Assembly (NCBI RefSeq): GCF_003268275.1
Contig: NZ_QLYR01000001.1
Span: forward strand, 868,001-932,000
Length of the DNA: 64,000 nt
Direction of reading: 5' to 3'
Source of the DNA: Hydrogeniiclostridium mannosilyticum
Lineage (GTDB): Bacteria > Bacillota > Clostridia > Oscillospirales > Acutalibacteraceae
Shown here: piece after piece, positions 50,705-59,347 of the stretch
Layout: every line of letters starts with the position of its first letter
Position numbering within the stretch: the first letter of the stretch is position 1
The notes under the pieces: model-generated
The model's database searches: none
Told to the model about the DNA's origin: nothing
Seen by the model: only the letters and a program-made list of their open reading frames with translations
Position numbers and translations under genes: made by a program

Positions 50705-52477
50705 TCACGCGGGCAGGGACTCCAGGTAGGTCAGCACCGCATAAATGTTGATAGCGCTCTCCCACGGCCTGCAGCGGCAGCCGTAGGACTTGCCGTCACG
50801 GTAATACTCCGACCAGGCGCCTGCCTCGTCCACCAAGGCCAGCGTCGTTTTGTACAGCTCAGCCGCCAGCGGATGGCCAACCTTTGTCAGCGCGTTGAGG
50901 AAAAAGCCGTAGTCATAGCCCACGGTTCCACCGCGGCCCTCCGGGTCCGACGGCAGGGCATGGTTTTCTTCATATCGGCGCGCAGCCTCGTTCACCATCC
51001 CAGCCAACACATCCATGGGTACAACATCTGCCCCGATAAACAATGGGGCAAAGGCCGCGGAGGTCAGCTGGAACACCGAACGCGGGCGGACCGGCAGTTC
51101 TTTTTTTCCGTAGCAGTCCGGGCACAGGTACCGGGCCGCCGCCGTCTTTTTCAGCACCGCCATATGACAGCATTCCTCGCAGACGCCCCAGCGCTCAGCA
51201 GGATATTCCTCCGGCTGCAGCCGGGCCGGGTTATTGGTAATCAGTCCGCCGCCGCGCACAAAGTTCTCCGCATAGCGCGCGCGTACCCGCTTGGCCACCA
51301 CGGACCAGCCGTCGCTGTCGTTCGTATAGGCGATGTACTGGTCGAGCCCGGTGAGGAACAGCATCGTCGCCTCGCTGCTGCCGTCATACATGGCATAGCG
51401 CGGCAGAAAGCCACCCGCAATATAGGTTTCGTCGCCGTTAAAGGGCAGCATGTCGTTTTTCAGATGCTTCATCTGCACCTCCAGCGCCCATTTGAGCATG
51501 GGGAGCAGGGAATCCAGGTACGCCCTGCCGCCGCCCGCTTTATAGATGTCAAAGGCCTGCACCACCAGGTAGCCGGTAATCTCCACCTCGTCATTTTCAT
51601 GGATGTGAAAAATACCCGGGGTACCGATGCTCTGCGCGTTTTTAATGTGGCCATACCGCTGCCAGATGCGGTGGTAATAGCTCAAAATGGCCTTCGCCTC
51701 CTCCAGGTAGCCAAGCTTGAGCAGGCCGCGGCTGACCCCGTATTGATCGCGCACATAGGCCATGTGGTAGAAAAAGCCCGCCAATACGCCGCCGTCAAGC
51801 CCCTGCTGGGCCTTGACCAGCACCGCTACCCCCTCGCATATCTCGCGAACCTGCTCCGGCACCTTGCGGCCGCGTGCCAAAAAAGCGGCCCAGTAGGCCC
51901 TGGTGCGCTCCACACAGGCAGCATAGCCGGCATCCTTTACCGCCTGTACCGTCTGCGGCCGGCTGGCAATCCAAAGGAAATGCTCGCCCGCCGGAACCGA
52001 CAGGATAAAGGTACGCGCGTCCGTCTGCTCAATTCTTACTGCGGCAGAGCCCTCGATGCAGTGGAACAGCTCATAATCCGATGGATGCGTGTAGCAGGGG
52101 CTGCCCTTTTCCGCGTGAAAAAGCCAGCGCTGTTCTGTATCCTTGACGGCGGTGAACCACTCCGTAAGCGCCAGGGTAAAGCGCAGCGTCCCCGCTGCCT
52201 CAATTTTGCGGATCAGACAGGGCTGCTCGCTGTCAATCAGGTCCGTCATACGGCTGCCGTCCGCCAGGCTGTGGGTCCAGATATCCGTGCCAGGCGTGCG
52301 CACGGACTCTGCTGTCTCTATTCCCTCCAGCGCCAGACGGCCCAGGGATATACCGGAATACGGCGGCCCAAAGACCTGTTCAATAACCGGCCCCTCCTCA
52401 TAGGCGCACATCTGTCCATTGCCCAATACATGCAGCGCCCCGTCGTCTCCGACGCGTTTCCAATGCTTTACATTCAT
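50705..52477 (-). CDS. Six-hairpin glycosidase-like protein with a Cys-rich insertion
   Basis: The 590-residue protein has an N-terminal beta domain (about 1-200) and an (alpha/alpha)6 C-terminal domain: GGVLAGFFYHMAYVRDQYGVSRG, LPFNGDETYIAGGFLPRYAMYDGSSEA with Glu, and ESAINIYAVLTYL. This resembles GH15/GH65/GH94-like or GH127-like six-hairpin glycosidases, without a unique family match. At about residues 432-454 an unusual cysteine cluster, CEECC then CPDC 16 residues later, looks like a zinc-ribbon insertion. I choose ATG 52477, with GGGGAGGA 7 bp upstream; an earlier in-frame start at 52519 lacks one. It has a terminator on its 3' side and its own leader with a 14-bp inverted repeat. Probably intracellular. 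Confidence 0.65.
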   Translation of the reverse strand: MNVKHWKRVGDDGALHVLGNGQMCAYEEGPVIEQVFGPPYSGISLGRLALEGIETAESVRTPGTDIWTHSLADGSRMTDLIDSEQPCLIRKIEAAGTLRFTLALTEWFTAVKDTEQRWLFHAEKGSPCYTHPSDYELFHCIEGSAAVRIEQTDARTFILSVPAGEHFLWIASRPQTVQAVKDAGYAACVERTRAYWAAFLARGRKVPEQVREICEGVAVLVKAQQGLDGGVLAGFFYHMAYVRDQYGVSRGLLKLGYLEEAKAILSYYHRIWQRYGHIKNAQSIGTPGIFHIHENDEVEITGYLVVQAFDIYKAGGGRAYLDSLLPMLKWALEVQMKHLKNDMLPFNGDETYIAGGFLPRYAMYDGSSEATMLFLTGLDQYIAYTNDSDGWSVVAKRVRARYAENFVRGGGLITNNPARLQPEEYPAERWGVCEECCHMAVLKKTAAARYLCPDCYGKKELPVRPRSVFQLTSAAFAPLFIGADVVPMDVLAGMVNEAARRYEENHALPSDPEGRGGTVGYDYGFFLNALTKVGHPLAAELYKTTLALVDEAGAWSEYYRDGKSYGCRCRPWESAINIYAVLTYLESLPA

Positions 52478-52600
52478 AAAGGAATCCTCCCCTAATTGTT
52501 CAATCCATTCTGCTTCCATGATTTGATCCCCATTATATCGTGTTCCCCTTGCAAATACAATCCTCTCTATATAAAAAAACAGAAAAATAATTTTCTCAAT

Positions 52601-52637
52601 CTTTTAAGAATATTTGAGAAATAAATATTCTTAAAAG
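52601..52637. promoter_or_regulatory. 14-bp AT-rich inverted repeat upstream of the glycosidase gene
   Basis: CTTTTAAGAATATT (52601-52614) and AATATTCTTAAAAG (52624-52637) are exact inverted repeats, 9 bp apart, about 125 bp upstream of ATG 52477. This size and spacing suits a dimeric or tetrameric regulator. Confidence 0.5.
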
Positions 52638-52639
52638 CC

Positions 52640-52682
52640 AAAAAAAGCTGTTTGGCCCATTGTAATGCGTGAGCCAAACAGC
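52640..52682 (-). terminator. Terminator of the epimerase/Gfo/Gfo operon
   Basis: GCTGTTTGGC (52647-52656) pairs with GCCAAACAGC (52673-52682). Read on the minus strand it is followed by a run of T (52646-52640), about 15 bp after the stop of the Gfo/Idh/MocA gene at 52699. Confidence 0.82.
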
Positions 52683-52698
52683 CTTATTCCGCTTTTTC

Positions 52699-53781
52699 TC
52701 AGCCCGAAATCCGCTCCGCCTTCTCCTGCGCCAGCAAACAGAGCTCCGCCGCCTTAAAGGCATGTTCCTGTGTCATGGCGTTTTCGGTGCGGTTCAGGCA
52801 ATCCAAAATCAGCTGCCCGAAAAACGGAAAGCCCACCTTACCGGCAACGTCAAAGCGCTGCTCCCCGTCCCGGTTGACGAGGTATACGTGGTCCCCGCCG
52901 GGTTGATGCGCTACATCGACATATTTACGGATTTCGATGTAGCCATCCGTCCCCAGGATGAAGCAGCGGCCGTCCCCCCAAGTGGAAAGCCCGTCGGGCG
53001 TGAACCAGTCCACACGGAAATAATTGGTAGAGCCATTGCCGCCCACCAGGGTACAGTCGCCGAAGTCCTCCAGCTCCGGGTATTGTGGATGATTGTAGTT
53101 TGCCACCTGGCTGCGGACCACCCGCGCATCCTTTTCCCCGGAATAATAGAGGTACTGCTCAATCTGGTGGCTGCCAATATCGCACAGGATTCCGCCATAC
53201 CGCTCATGCTCGAAAAACCACGCCGGACGGCTCTCTGCGCTGAGCCGATGCGGCCCCATGCCAAGCACCTGAAGCACGCGGCCGACCGCCCCCTGCTCAA
53301 TGAGCTGGCCGGCAAAGACCGCCCCCTCTACATGCAGGCGCTCGCTGTAGTAAACCATGTACTTGCAGCCTGTCTCACGGACCTTCTTCCGGGCCGCCTC
53401 CAGCTGCTCCAGCGTGGTGAAGGGGGCCTTATCGGTAAAATAATCCTTGCCCGCGTCCATTACCCGCAAGCCGAGCGGACAGCGCTCCGAGGTTACCGCA
53501 GCGCCGGCTACCAGCCGCACCTCCGGGTCCGCCAGGATCTGCTCCAAGCTCTCCGCCGCCCGAGCCTGCGGAAAGCTCCGGCGGAAAGCCGCTACTTTTT
53601 CCGGGTCCGGGTCATAAACATATTTCAGGGTAGCGCCCGCCTCGGTCAGGCCGTTGCACATGCCGTAGATGTGCCCGTGGTCCAGCGCGGCAGCGGCTAT
53701 GACAAACCCGCCCGGCTTCACGACGGGGCTGGGCTCCCCCTTGGGGGCGTAATTCATGCCGTCCGCCTGTTGTACCGCCAT
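52699..53781 (-). CDS. Gfo/Idh/MocA-family oxidoreductase
   Basis: The 360-residue protein begins with a Rossmann fold with a divergent glycine motif (GFVIAAAALDHGHIYGMCNGL). It continues with GKDYFTDKAPFT, where the family motif EKP is replaced by DKAP, and with the C-terminal domain GGILCDIGSHQIEQYLYY containing the conserved Asp and His. ATG 53781 has GTGAGGAGG 8 bp upstream; earlier starts overlap the preceding gene. It is the last gene of a leftward operon (epimerase-like, Gfo/Idh/MocA, this gene) and lies 13 bp after the preceding oxidoreductase. The divergent DKAP and glycine motifs suggest a specialised substrate. Confidence 0.83.
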   Translation of the reverse strand: MAVQQADGMNYAPKGEPSPVVKPGGFVIAAAALDHGHIYGMCNGLTEAGATLKYVYDPDPEKVAAFRRSFPQARAAESLEQILADPEVRLVAGAAVTSERCPLGLRVMDAGKDYFTDKAPFTTLEQLEAARKKVRETGCKYMVYYSERLHVEGAVFAGQLIEQGAVGRVLQVLGMGPHRLSAESRPAWFFEHERYGGILCDIGSHQIEQYLYYSGEKDARVVRSQVANYNHPQYPELEDFGDCTLVGGNGSTNYFRVDWFTPDGLSTWGDGRCFILGTDGYIEIRKYVDVAHQPGGDHVYLVNRDGEQRFDVAGKVGFPFFGQLILDCLNRTENAMTQEHAFKAAELCLLAQEKAERISG

Positions 53782-53794
53782 ATCTGCCGCCTCC

Positions 53795-54958
53795 TCACCT
53801 TGTTCCATAGGTTCCTTCCGTGCTGAAGTAAACCGCCTCACCGCTTTTGGCCTGCGAGGTTGCAACCCGTTTCTGGAGCTCCTCGTAATAGAGGTCCTCG
53901 TCAAAGGGGATTTCCACCATCCGGTTCAGCCAGCTGGAAAGGTGCATGGCATTGGAGAGCGTCAGGCCGCGGATGCCCTCCCGGCCCTCGGCGACCAACG
54001 GCGTGCCGTGTAGGATCTTCCCCGCAAAGGCGTTGAGCACCCCGATGTGCTGGGGATTTTCCCCGTCCGTCTCCACAATGGAATAATGCGGTTCCGCATA
54101 GGCGAAGCCGTTCTCGGCCTCAAAGCAAAATTCGCGTTCGTTGACATCCAGCTTGTAAAGCTCCAGCTTTTCGCCATCGCAAACTAGCTTGCCGCGCTCC
54201 ATAGTCAGCTCCAGCCGGTTGGTACCCGGCAGGTCCGCCGTGCTGGTGACAAAGACGCCGGTGGCGCCGTTCTCAAATTCCATATAGGCGGTCACATCGT
54301 CCTCCACCTCAATGTGGTGCCATTTTCCATAATGGCAGAAGGCCTGTACCTTTACCGGCAGGCCGCAGATCCACTGCAGCAGGTCGAGCTGATGCGGGCA
54401 CTGGTTGAGCAGCACGCCGCCGCCCTCCCCCGCCCAGGTGGCACGCCAGTTGCCCGAATCATAATAGGACTGCGCGCGGTACCAGTTGGTAATGATCCAA
54501 TTCACCCGCTTGATGGCCCCCAGCTCCCCACTGTTGACCAGCTCGTGCATCTTGCGGTAGACGTGGTTCGTGCGCTGGTTAAACATCATACCAAACACCA
54601 GGCCGCTCTTTTCTGCGGCCTCATTCATCTCCCGCACCTGCTTGGTATATACTCCCGCGGGCTTTTCGCACATCACGTGCAGCCCATGCGCGAAGGCCTC
54701 GACGGCAAGGCCCGGATGCTGGTAGTGCGGCACCGCGATGATGACGGCCTCACAGGTGCCGGAGGCAATCAGCTCGCTGCCCTCCGCAAAAATTTTCACG
54801 CCCGCGCCCAGGCGTTCCCGCGCCCAGGCCCGGCGGCTTTCGGCACGGTCCGCAACCGCGGTGACCTCCACCTCCGGCGTCGCGCCGGAAAGAATATTGC
54901 CAATGTGGCCCGAGCCCATGTTGCCCACGCCGATGATTCCCAGCTTCACCTTTTGCAT
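53795..54958 (-). CDS. Gfo/Idh/MocA-family oxidoreductase
   Basis: The 387-residue NAD(P)-dependent sugar dehydrogenase-like protein has LGIIGVGNMGSGHIGNI (residues 6-22), CEKPAGVYTKQV with the catalytic lysine (near 95), and GGGVLLNQCPHQLDLLQWICG (near 180), which lacks the usual Asp-x-Gly-x-His. I use ATG 54958; a TTG at 54967 is too near the AAAGGAG site. It is second in the leftward operon behind the epimerase-like gene and 13 bp before the next Gfo/Idh/MocA gene. It probably oxidises a hydroxyl of a sugar or glycoside. Confidence 0.87.
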   Translation of the reverse strand: MQKVKLGIIGVGNMGSGHIGNILSGATPEVEVTAVADRAESRRAWARERLGAGVKIFAEGSELIASGTCEAVIIAVPHYQHPGLAVEAFAHGLHVMCEKPAGVYTKQVREMNEAAEKSGLVFGMMFNQRTNHVYRKMHELVNSGELGAIKRVNWIITNWYRAQSYYDSGNWRATWAGEGGGVLLNQCPHQLDLLQWICGLPVKVQAFCHYGKWHHIEVEDDVTAYMEFENGATGVFVTSTADLPGTNRLELTMERGKLVCDGEKLELYKLDVNEREFCFEAENGFAYAEPHYSIVETDGENPQHIGVLNAFAGKILHGTPLVAEGREGIRGLTLSNAMHLSSWLNRMVEIPFDEDLYYEELQKRVATSQAKSGEAVYFSTEGTYGTR

Positions 54959-54999
54959 ATTCCCCAAAACTCCTTTATATTCATCTATTAGGCCGTTTC

Positions 55000-55761
55000 T
55001 CAGCGGTAACCGAGCCCGGCTAAATTGTCATAGCTTTTTTGCAGGCAGTCAAAGGGGCTGCCCGCGCAGGTGTCCTGCTCCACCAGCGCGTAACGGGTAC
55101 CGCCCAGCTCCTCCAGCTTAGCCAAAATCGCCCTGAAATTCATGTTTCCTTCCAGGACAGGGGCCATCAGCTGGTCAAAGCCCTTAACCGCCATATCCTT
55201 TAAATGTACGCAGGGAAGACGCCCCTTCAGCCGCTCCAGCCACTCGCAGACATCGGCGCCGCCCGCCTGCACCCAGTAGGTGTCCAGGGTAAAGCCCATC
55301 TCCTCGGGCGCCATGTCATCCATCAGGATTTCAATCAGCCGCCGCCCGTCGGGTCCCTTCTCAAATTCAAAATTGTGGTTGTGGTACATCAGCAGTTTGC
55401 CTGCCGCGGCGATTTTTTTCGCCGGCTCCCGAAAATCCCGTGCGAAATGCTCTACCCAGAAAAAGTTTTGATATTTCGGCGGCATGGCGCCAAGGCCGAT
55501 GTAATCGCAGCCCAGGATATTATGCTCCTCAATCAGCCGGTCGGTGTCGTTGATAATCCGGTTGGGATCGTTATGCGTCAAGACAATTGACAGCCCGTTT
55601 TCGGCGCAGAGCTCCCGCAGGCGGAGCGGGTCGATTTTTCCAATGCCCGACACCTGAACGGTGGTATAGCCCATTTTTGCAATCTTCTCCAGCGAGCAGG
55701 CAAGGTCCCCCTCCGTCTGGCAAAAATCTCGCACGGTATAAAGCTGTGCTCCTATTTTCAT
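55000..55761 (-). CDS. Sugar phosphate isomerase/epimerase-like TIM barrel
   Basis: The 253-residue protein belongs to the AP-endonuclease-2/xylose-isomerase-like TIM-barrel superfamily. It contains MKIGAQLYTVRDF at the start, MGYTTVQVSGIG, and metal-ligand motifs LMYHNHNFEFEKG (His), MGFTLDTYWVQAGG (Asp) and VHLKDM (His). The family includes xylose isomerase-like, myo-inosose dehydratase (IolE) and hydroxypyruvate isomerase-like enzymes. ATG 55761 follows AAGGAGGAAT; an upstream start at 55800 overlaps the AraC promoter side. It heads the leftward operon with two Gfo/Idh/MocA dehydrogenases, divergent from an AraC regulator. Confidence 0.85.
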   Translation of the reverse strand: MKIGAQLYTVRDFCQTEGDLACSLEKIAKMGYTTVQVSGIGKIDPLRLRELCAENGLSIVLTHNDPNRIINDTDRLIEEHNILGCDYIGLGAMPPKYQNFFWVEHFARDFREPAKKIAAAGKLLMYHNHNFEFEKGPDGRRLIEILMDDMAPEEMGFTLDTYWVQAGGADVCEWLERLKGRLPCVHLKDMAVKGFDQLMAPVLEGNMNFRAILAKLEELGGTRYALVEQDTCAGSPFDCLQKSYDNLAGLGYR

Positions 55762-55938
55762 GGTATTATTCCTCCTTTTGGCTTTGTGCTGGATGAGCAA
55801 ATTATAGCACGCCCAACGGGAAAGGCCATTGAAAATGGTGTTCTTTTTCTTGCAAATATAGCGCTTTTCTTCTATACTGATTTTAAAAAGACGGTTTCAT
55901 CCCGCAAACAAAACTCAAATAAAGCTGAGGGAGCCGCT

Positions 55939-56763
55939 ATGTATTACCATCATCACCTGGAAACCCCGCACATCCTTTTTCACCATACCGTCAGCGGCGA
56001 GGCCACACCGGACTTTGCCCTGCACTGCCACGCAGAATACGAAATCTATTTCTATATCCGCGGCGATGTCAGCTATTTGGTGGAGGGCCAGGCCTATCCC
56101 CTGGAGCCGCACAGCATGCTTTTGCTGGCGCCCGGCACCTTTCACGGGGTGCGGATTGACTCCGACGCCCCCTATGAGCGCTATTGCCTCCATTTTGATG
56201 CCGCATTGCCCGCTCCGCGAACGCTTCCGCTGCTGAACAGCATTTTTCAGAACCACATCTATTACAGAAATGCAGAACGTCTTCAGCTGAGCGCCTTTTT
56301 TGAGGCCGTTGAGGCCTGCCGGCAGCTGGATCCCCCTGTCCGTGAGGAGGTGCTTAGCACACGGGCCGAGGCCCTGACCTACCAGCTCCTGATGCTTTCT
56401 GGAGACAGCCCCGGCGTGGGATCCTTAAATTCGGAGCAGGAGGGCCCGCTTGTCCGCCGGCTGCTGAGTTATCTCAATCTTCACCTGACGGAGGACCTTT
56501 CCCTGGACGGGCTGGCGGAGCGGTTTTATATCAGCAAGCACCACCTGAACAAAATCTTTAAGCGCTCGACCTCCACAACCGTGATGGACTATGTCATTCA
56601 TAAGCGTGTGGCAATGGCCCGGCAGCTGATTCGGGAGGGACTGCCGGCGGCGGCGGCAGCCGAACAGAGCGGGTTTCACGATTACTCCGCCTTTTACCGG
56701 GCCTGCAGGCGCGTTACCGGCGCTACCCCTTCATCCTTTAACCAGCCGCCGGAAATGCGTTAA
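55939..56763 (+). CDS. AraC-family transcription regulator
   Basis: The 274-residue protein has an N-terminal cupin-like sugar-binding domain (HCHAEYEIYFYIRGDVSYLVEGQAYPLEPHSMLLLAPGTFHGV). A C-terminal AraC double helix-turn-helix follows (LHLTEDLSLDGLAERFYISKHHLNKIFKRST, then GFHDYSAFYRACRRVTGATPS). ATG 55939 follows GCTGAGGGAG. It is divergent from, and probably activates, the epimerase/Gfo/Gfo operon in response to its sugar. A similar arrangement repeats at 62.5 kb. Confidence 0.9.
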   Translation: MYYHHHLETPHILFHHTVSGEATPDFALHCHAEYEIYFYIRGDVSYLVEGQAYPLEPHSMLLLAPGTFHGVRIDSDAPYERYCLHFDAALPAPRTLPLLNSIFQNHIYYRNAERLQLSAFFEAVEACRQLDPPVREEVLSTRAEALTYQLLMLSGDSPGVGSLNSEQEGPLVRRLLSYLNLHLTEDLSLDGLAERFYISKHHLNKIFKRSTSTTVMDYVIHKRVAMARQLIREGLPAAAAAEQSGFHDYSAFYRACRRVTGATPSSFNQPPEMR

Positions 56764-56884
56764 ATTTACTAAAACGTAATTTTTTTACATATAATTAAAA
56801 TAAATTTCGATATATGCCGGCAAAACAAAGCCTGCCTTGCCGCGGCTTAAAAGCGCCTTGCGCGTAACAAAAAAGAATTATAAA

Positions 56885-56924
56885 AATAGAGATATTCCGT
56901 CCATGTAAAAGGAATATCTCTATT
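56885..56924. terminator. Bidirectional terminator after the AraC gene
   Basis: AATAGAGATATTCC (56885-56898) pairs perfectly with GGAATATCTCTATT (56911-56924), with A and T tracts outside. It serves the rightward AraC gene and the leftward fragment that ends at 56927. Confidence 0.75.
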
Positions 56925-56926
56925 TG

Positions 56927-57396
56927 TTATCCGCTATTCTTCAAGCGTTTGCAGGCTACTTTTTTAGCGCCGCAGCCGCAGTAGTAATAATCGGTGTAAG
57001 TCTCGTAATAACCATGGTCCTCCTCATGCGTGACAGCCGGGGCCGTTTCATCGTACGGCCCTATAATCGTGCGGCCGTTTGTATATGTCGCGTGCCCATT
57101 TTTGTCATACCCAATAAAGAGCGGGTTGTCCTCCGGCTTTTGATAAGGATAGTAGAGCGGATATAGGCTGCCCTCTTTGCTCTCAGCCCATGCGTGAAAC
57201 CCGTCGGGGTCTCTCGTTTCCTCCCATGTACCGGTTGTATACCAGTACATTTTGTAGACGCTATATTTAACGGTCTGCTCCGGTTTGTCTACCACCGTTA
57301 CGATATTGGGTACCCATTTCTGCGCGGTGTGCTTTTTCCACACATGAGTGTGCTTAGGCTTCGCCTGGGAAGCAGCTCCGCCGCTGGAGCCCGTTC
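56927..57396 (-). pseudogene. C-terminal fragment of a surface/secreted protein
   Basis: The minus-strand frame, open from about 57393, reads through SSGGAASQAKPKHTHVWKKHTAQKWVPNIVTVVD, then a Trp/Tyr-rich segment. It ends with YYYCGCGAKKVACKRL. Such His/Trp/Val repeats followed by a Cys-Gly-Cys motif are found at the end of large clostridial cell-surface proteins. There is no initiation signal; an in-frame stop lies just upstream and the DUF885 fragment abuts in the opposite direction. It is probably the broken end of a longer gene rather than a complete 138-residue protein. Confidence 0.4.
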
Positions 57397-58036
57397 CTTA
57401 CCGGGTGATTACAATCGACCCCAGCCAGTAGGAGGGGTTCGCCCCCGCGGCGTATTTCCCACAAACCACACAGCAAAGCGGCGCGGATCACATCATTGCC
57501 GTCAGCCCCTCTGCCGGGCATTCCTTTTCCACCTTTCTTCACGAGGGCTTTCCCGGCCACCCCTACCAGGCAGCCTATACCGGCACGCTCGACCTGCCCG
57601 CCGCGGTCCGGGAGCTCGACTGCCTTGGTTATACGGGGGGGGGGCCATCTATGTTGAAGAGCGCTCCCATGAGCTGCTGGCGGCGGAAATTGAACGGGAA
57701 TTTGTGCGCTATCTCAACCTGAATAACCGCTATTCCCGGTTGACGCCGGCCTATGCGGATATCATGATCCACACCGGCGGCTGGGACTACCAGCAATTTT
57801 TCGCCTACGCAAAGCAGGAGCTCGACTTTTCCACCGAGGAACAGGCGCGTGAGATCTACCGGGTGATTATTGCGGATCCTGCCTATTACCTGCACTACGA
57901 GTACGCCGGCTGCTTTATCAATGAGCTTCGGGAAAAGGCCGAGCAGGAGCTGGGGGAAGCCTTTGACCCCGTGGCCTTTCATCAGGCCGTACTTCAGGAC
58001 GGCAGCGTCGGGCTTGCCGTTGTTGAAAAAATGTAG
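57372..58036 (+). pseudogene. DUF885-family (peptidase-like) gene fragment with stop and frameshift
   Basis: In the plus strand the sequence reads PYRVITIDPSQ, a TAG stop near 57430, then EGFAPAAYFPQ, STFLHEGFPGHPYQAAY with the metal-binding HEGFPGH motif typical of DUF885, and LGYT. At the ten-G run (57635-57644) the reading frame shifts. The remainder, AIYVEERSHELLAAEIEREF through RLTPAYADIMIHTGGWD to VGLAVVEKM, is in another frame and ends at 58036. The N-terminal half, over 250 residues in this family, is missing. At least three lesions mark it as a dead gene. It is N-terminally joined to the surface-protein fragment. Confidence 0.72.
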
Positions 58037-58164
58037 AAAATTATACCGGCATCAACCGCGCGCACGCCTGAATTTCACCGCTGCTGGAGGCAGGCGAGAA
58101 CGGCGGGCAAATAACGGCGCCGCCCATCTTAATATAATTTTTTCTCGAAATTAGCAGAAACCTG

Positions 58165-58317
58165 TGCTATAATAAAAACTGAATTTATTTTTTACGGTTC
58201 CGGCCGGGCTCCTGGTTGAAGGGAGACAAGCCGGCTGCCGGCCCGCCGTATCAACGGCGGCAAAATAGAACTGCTTTCACTGGCACAATTCAATAGATTC
58301 AAAGGAGTGAATATCTT
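58165..58317 (+). promoter_or_regulatory. Promoter and structured leader of ddh
   Basis: TGC-TATAAT (58165-58173) is an extended -10 box with no good -35. The 144-nt leader contains CCGCCGT-ATCA-ACGGCGG (58243-58260) and the GC-rich GCCGGCTGCCGGC upstream of it. No T-run follows, and it does not match a lysine riboswitch. ATG 58318 is preceded by AAAGGAGTGAATATCTT. Confidence 0.5.
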
Positions 58318-59304
58318 ATGAGTATTCGTATTGGAATTCTTGGCTACGGCAATCTGGGCCGCGGCGTCGAATGCGCGCTGAAGCAAAACCCGGACATGGA
58401 GCTTACCGCCGTCTTTACACGGCGCAGCCCGCAGGACGTCAAAATCCTGACAGCCGGCGTCCCGGTTTACCCTGTGGAACAGGCCGAGCAAATGGCGGAC
58501 AAAATTGACGTTTTGATTCTCTGCGGCGGCAGCGCAACCGATCTGCCGGTGCAGACCCCCAAATATGCCAAGCTGTTCAATGTGGTCGACAGCTTCGATA
58601 CGCACGCACGTATCCCTGAACATTTTGCCAGCGTTGACAATGCCGCCCAGTCCAGCGGCAAGGTGGGCATCATCTCCGTGGGCTGGGACCCCGGCATGTT
58701 CTCTCTCAACCGGATGTACGCCAACGCCGTGCTGCCGGACGGCGCCGACTACACCTTCTGGGGAAAAGGCGTCAGCCAGGGGCACTCCGACGCCATTCGC
58801 CGCATTGAAGGCGTCCGGGATGCCCGCCAGTACACCATTCCGGTGGAAAGCGCCCTGCAGGCCGTGCGCAGCGGTAAGAACCCGGAGCTTAGCACGCGCC
58901 AGAAGCACACCCGCGAATGCTTTGTCGTTGCGGAGGCAGGCGCCGACACGGCCCGGATCGAGCGTGAAATCAAGACCATGCCGAACTATTTCGCCGATTA
59001 TGACACCACCGTTCACTTCATCAGCGAGGAAGAATTGCAGAAGAACCACAGCGGCATCCCGCACGGCGGCTTTGTCATCCGCTGCGGCAAAACCGGCTGG
59101 AACAGCGAGAACACGCATATCATCGAATACAGCCTGAAGCTCGACTCCAACCCGGAGTTCACCTCCTCCATCATCGTCGCGTATGCGCGCGCCGCCTACC
59201 GCATGAACCAAGAGGGGCAAAAGGGCTGCAAGACTGTCTTTGACGTTCCGCCCGCCTACCTCAGTGCCAAGAGCGGCGAGGAGCTGCGCAAGCACCTGCT
59301 GTAA
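58318..59304 (+). CDS. ddh: meso-Diaminopimelate D-dehydrogenase
   Basis: The 328-residue enzyme matches Ddh in length and sequence: MSIRIGILGYGNLGRGVE (NADP-binding), LILCGGSATDLP, VDSFDTHARIP, GWDPGMFSLNR, and the substrate-binding FWGKGVSQGHSDAIRRIEGVRDARQYTIP. It reductively aminates tetrahydrodipicolinate to meso-diaminopimelate in one step, giving lysine and cell-wall precursor in certain Clostridia and Actinobacteria. It has its own promoter and terminator. It is a core gene between two sugar modules. Confidence 0.96.
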   Translation: MSIRIGILGYGNLGRGVECALKQNPDMELTAVFTRRSPQDVKILTAGVPVYPVEQAEQMADKIDVLILCGGSATDLPVQTPKYAKLFNVVDSFDTHARIPEHFASVDNAAQSSGKVGIISVGWDPGMFSLNRMYANAVLPDGADYTFWGKGVSQGHSDAIRRIEGVRDARQYTIPVESALQAVRSGKNPELSTRQKHTRECFVVAEAGADTARIEREIKTMPNYFADYDTTVHFISEEELQKNHSGIPHGGFVIRCGKTGWNSENTHIIEYSLKLDSNPEFTSSIIVAYARAAYRMNQEGQKGCKTVFDVPPAYLSAKSGEELRKHLL

Positions 59305-59315
59305 CCCCCGCTTTT

Positions 59316-59347
59316 AAGGAACCGGAGCAGCTCCGGTTCCTTTTTTG
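59316..59347 (+). terminator. Terminator after ddh
   Basis: AAGGAACCGGAG (59316-59327) pairs with CTCCGGTTCCTT (59331-59342), followed by further T residues. Confidence 0.92.

Noticed and set aside
50576-52495. A 639-codon plus-strand frame opposite the glycosidase gene
   Set aside because: No recognisable motifs; the minus strand has a good ribosome binding site, terminator and domain pattern.
58174-58317. Lysine riboswitch upstream of ddh
   Set aside because: The leader lacks the conserved L-box core sequences; only GC hairpins are present.
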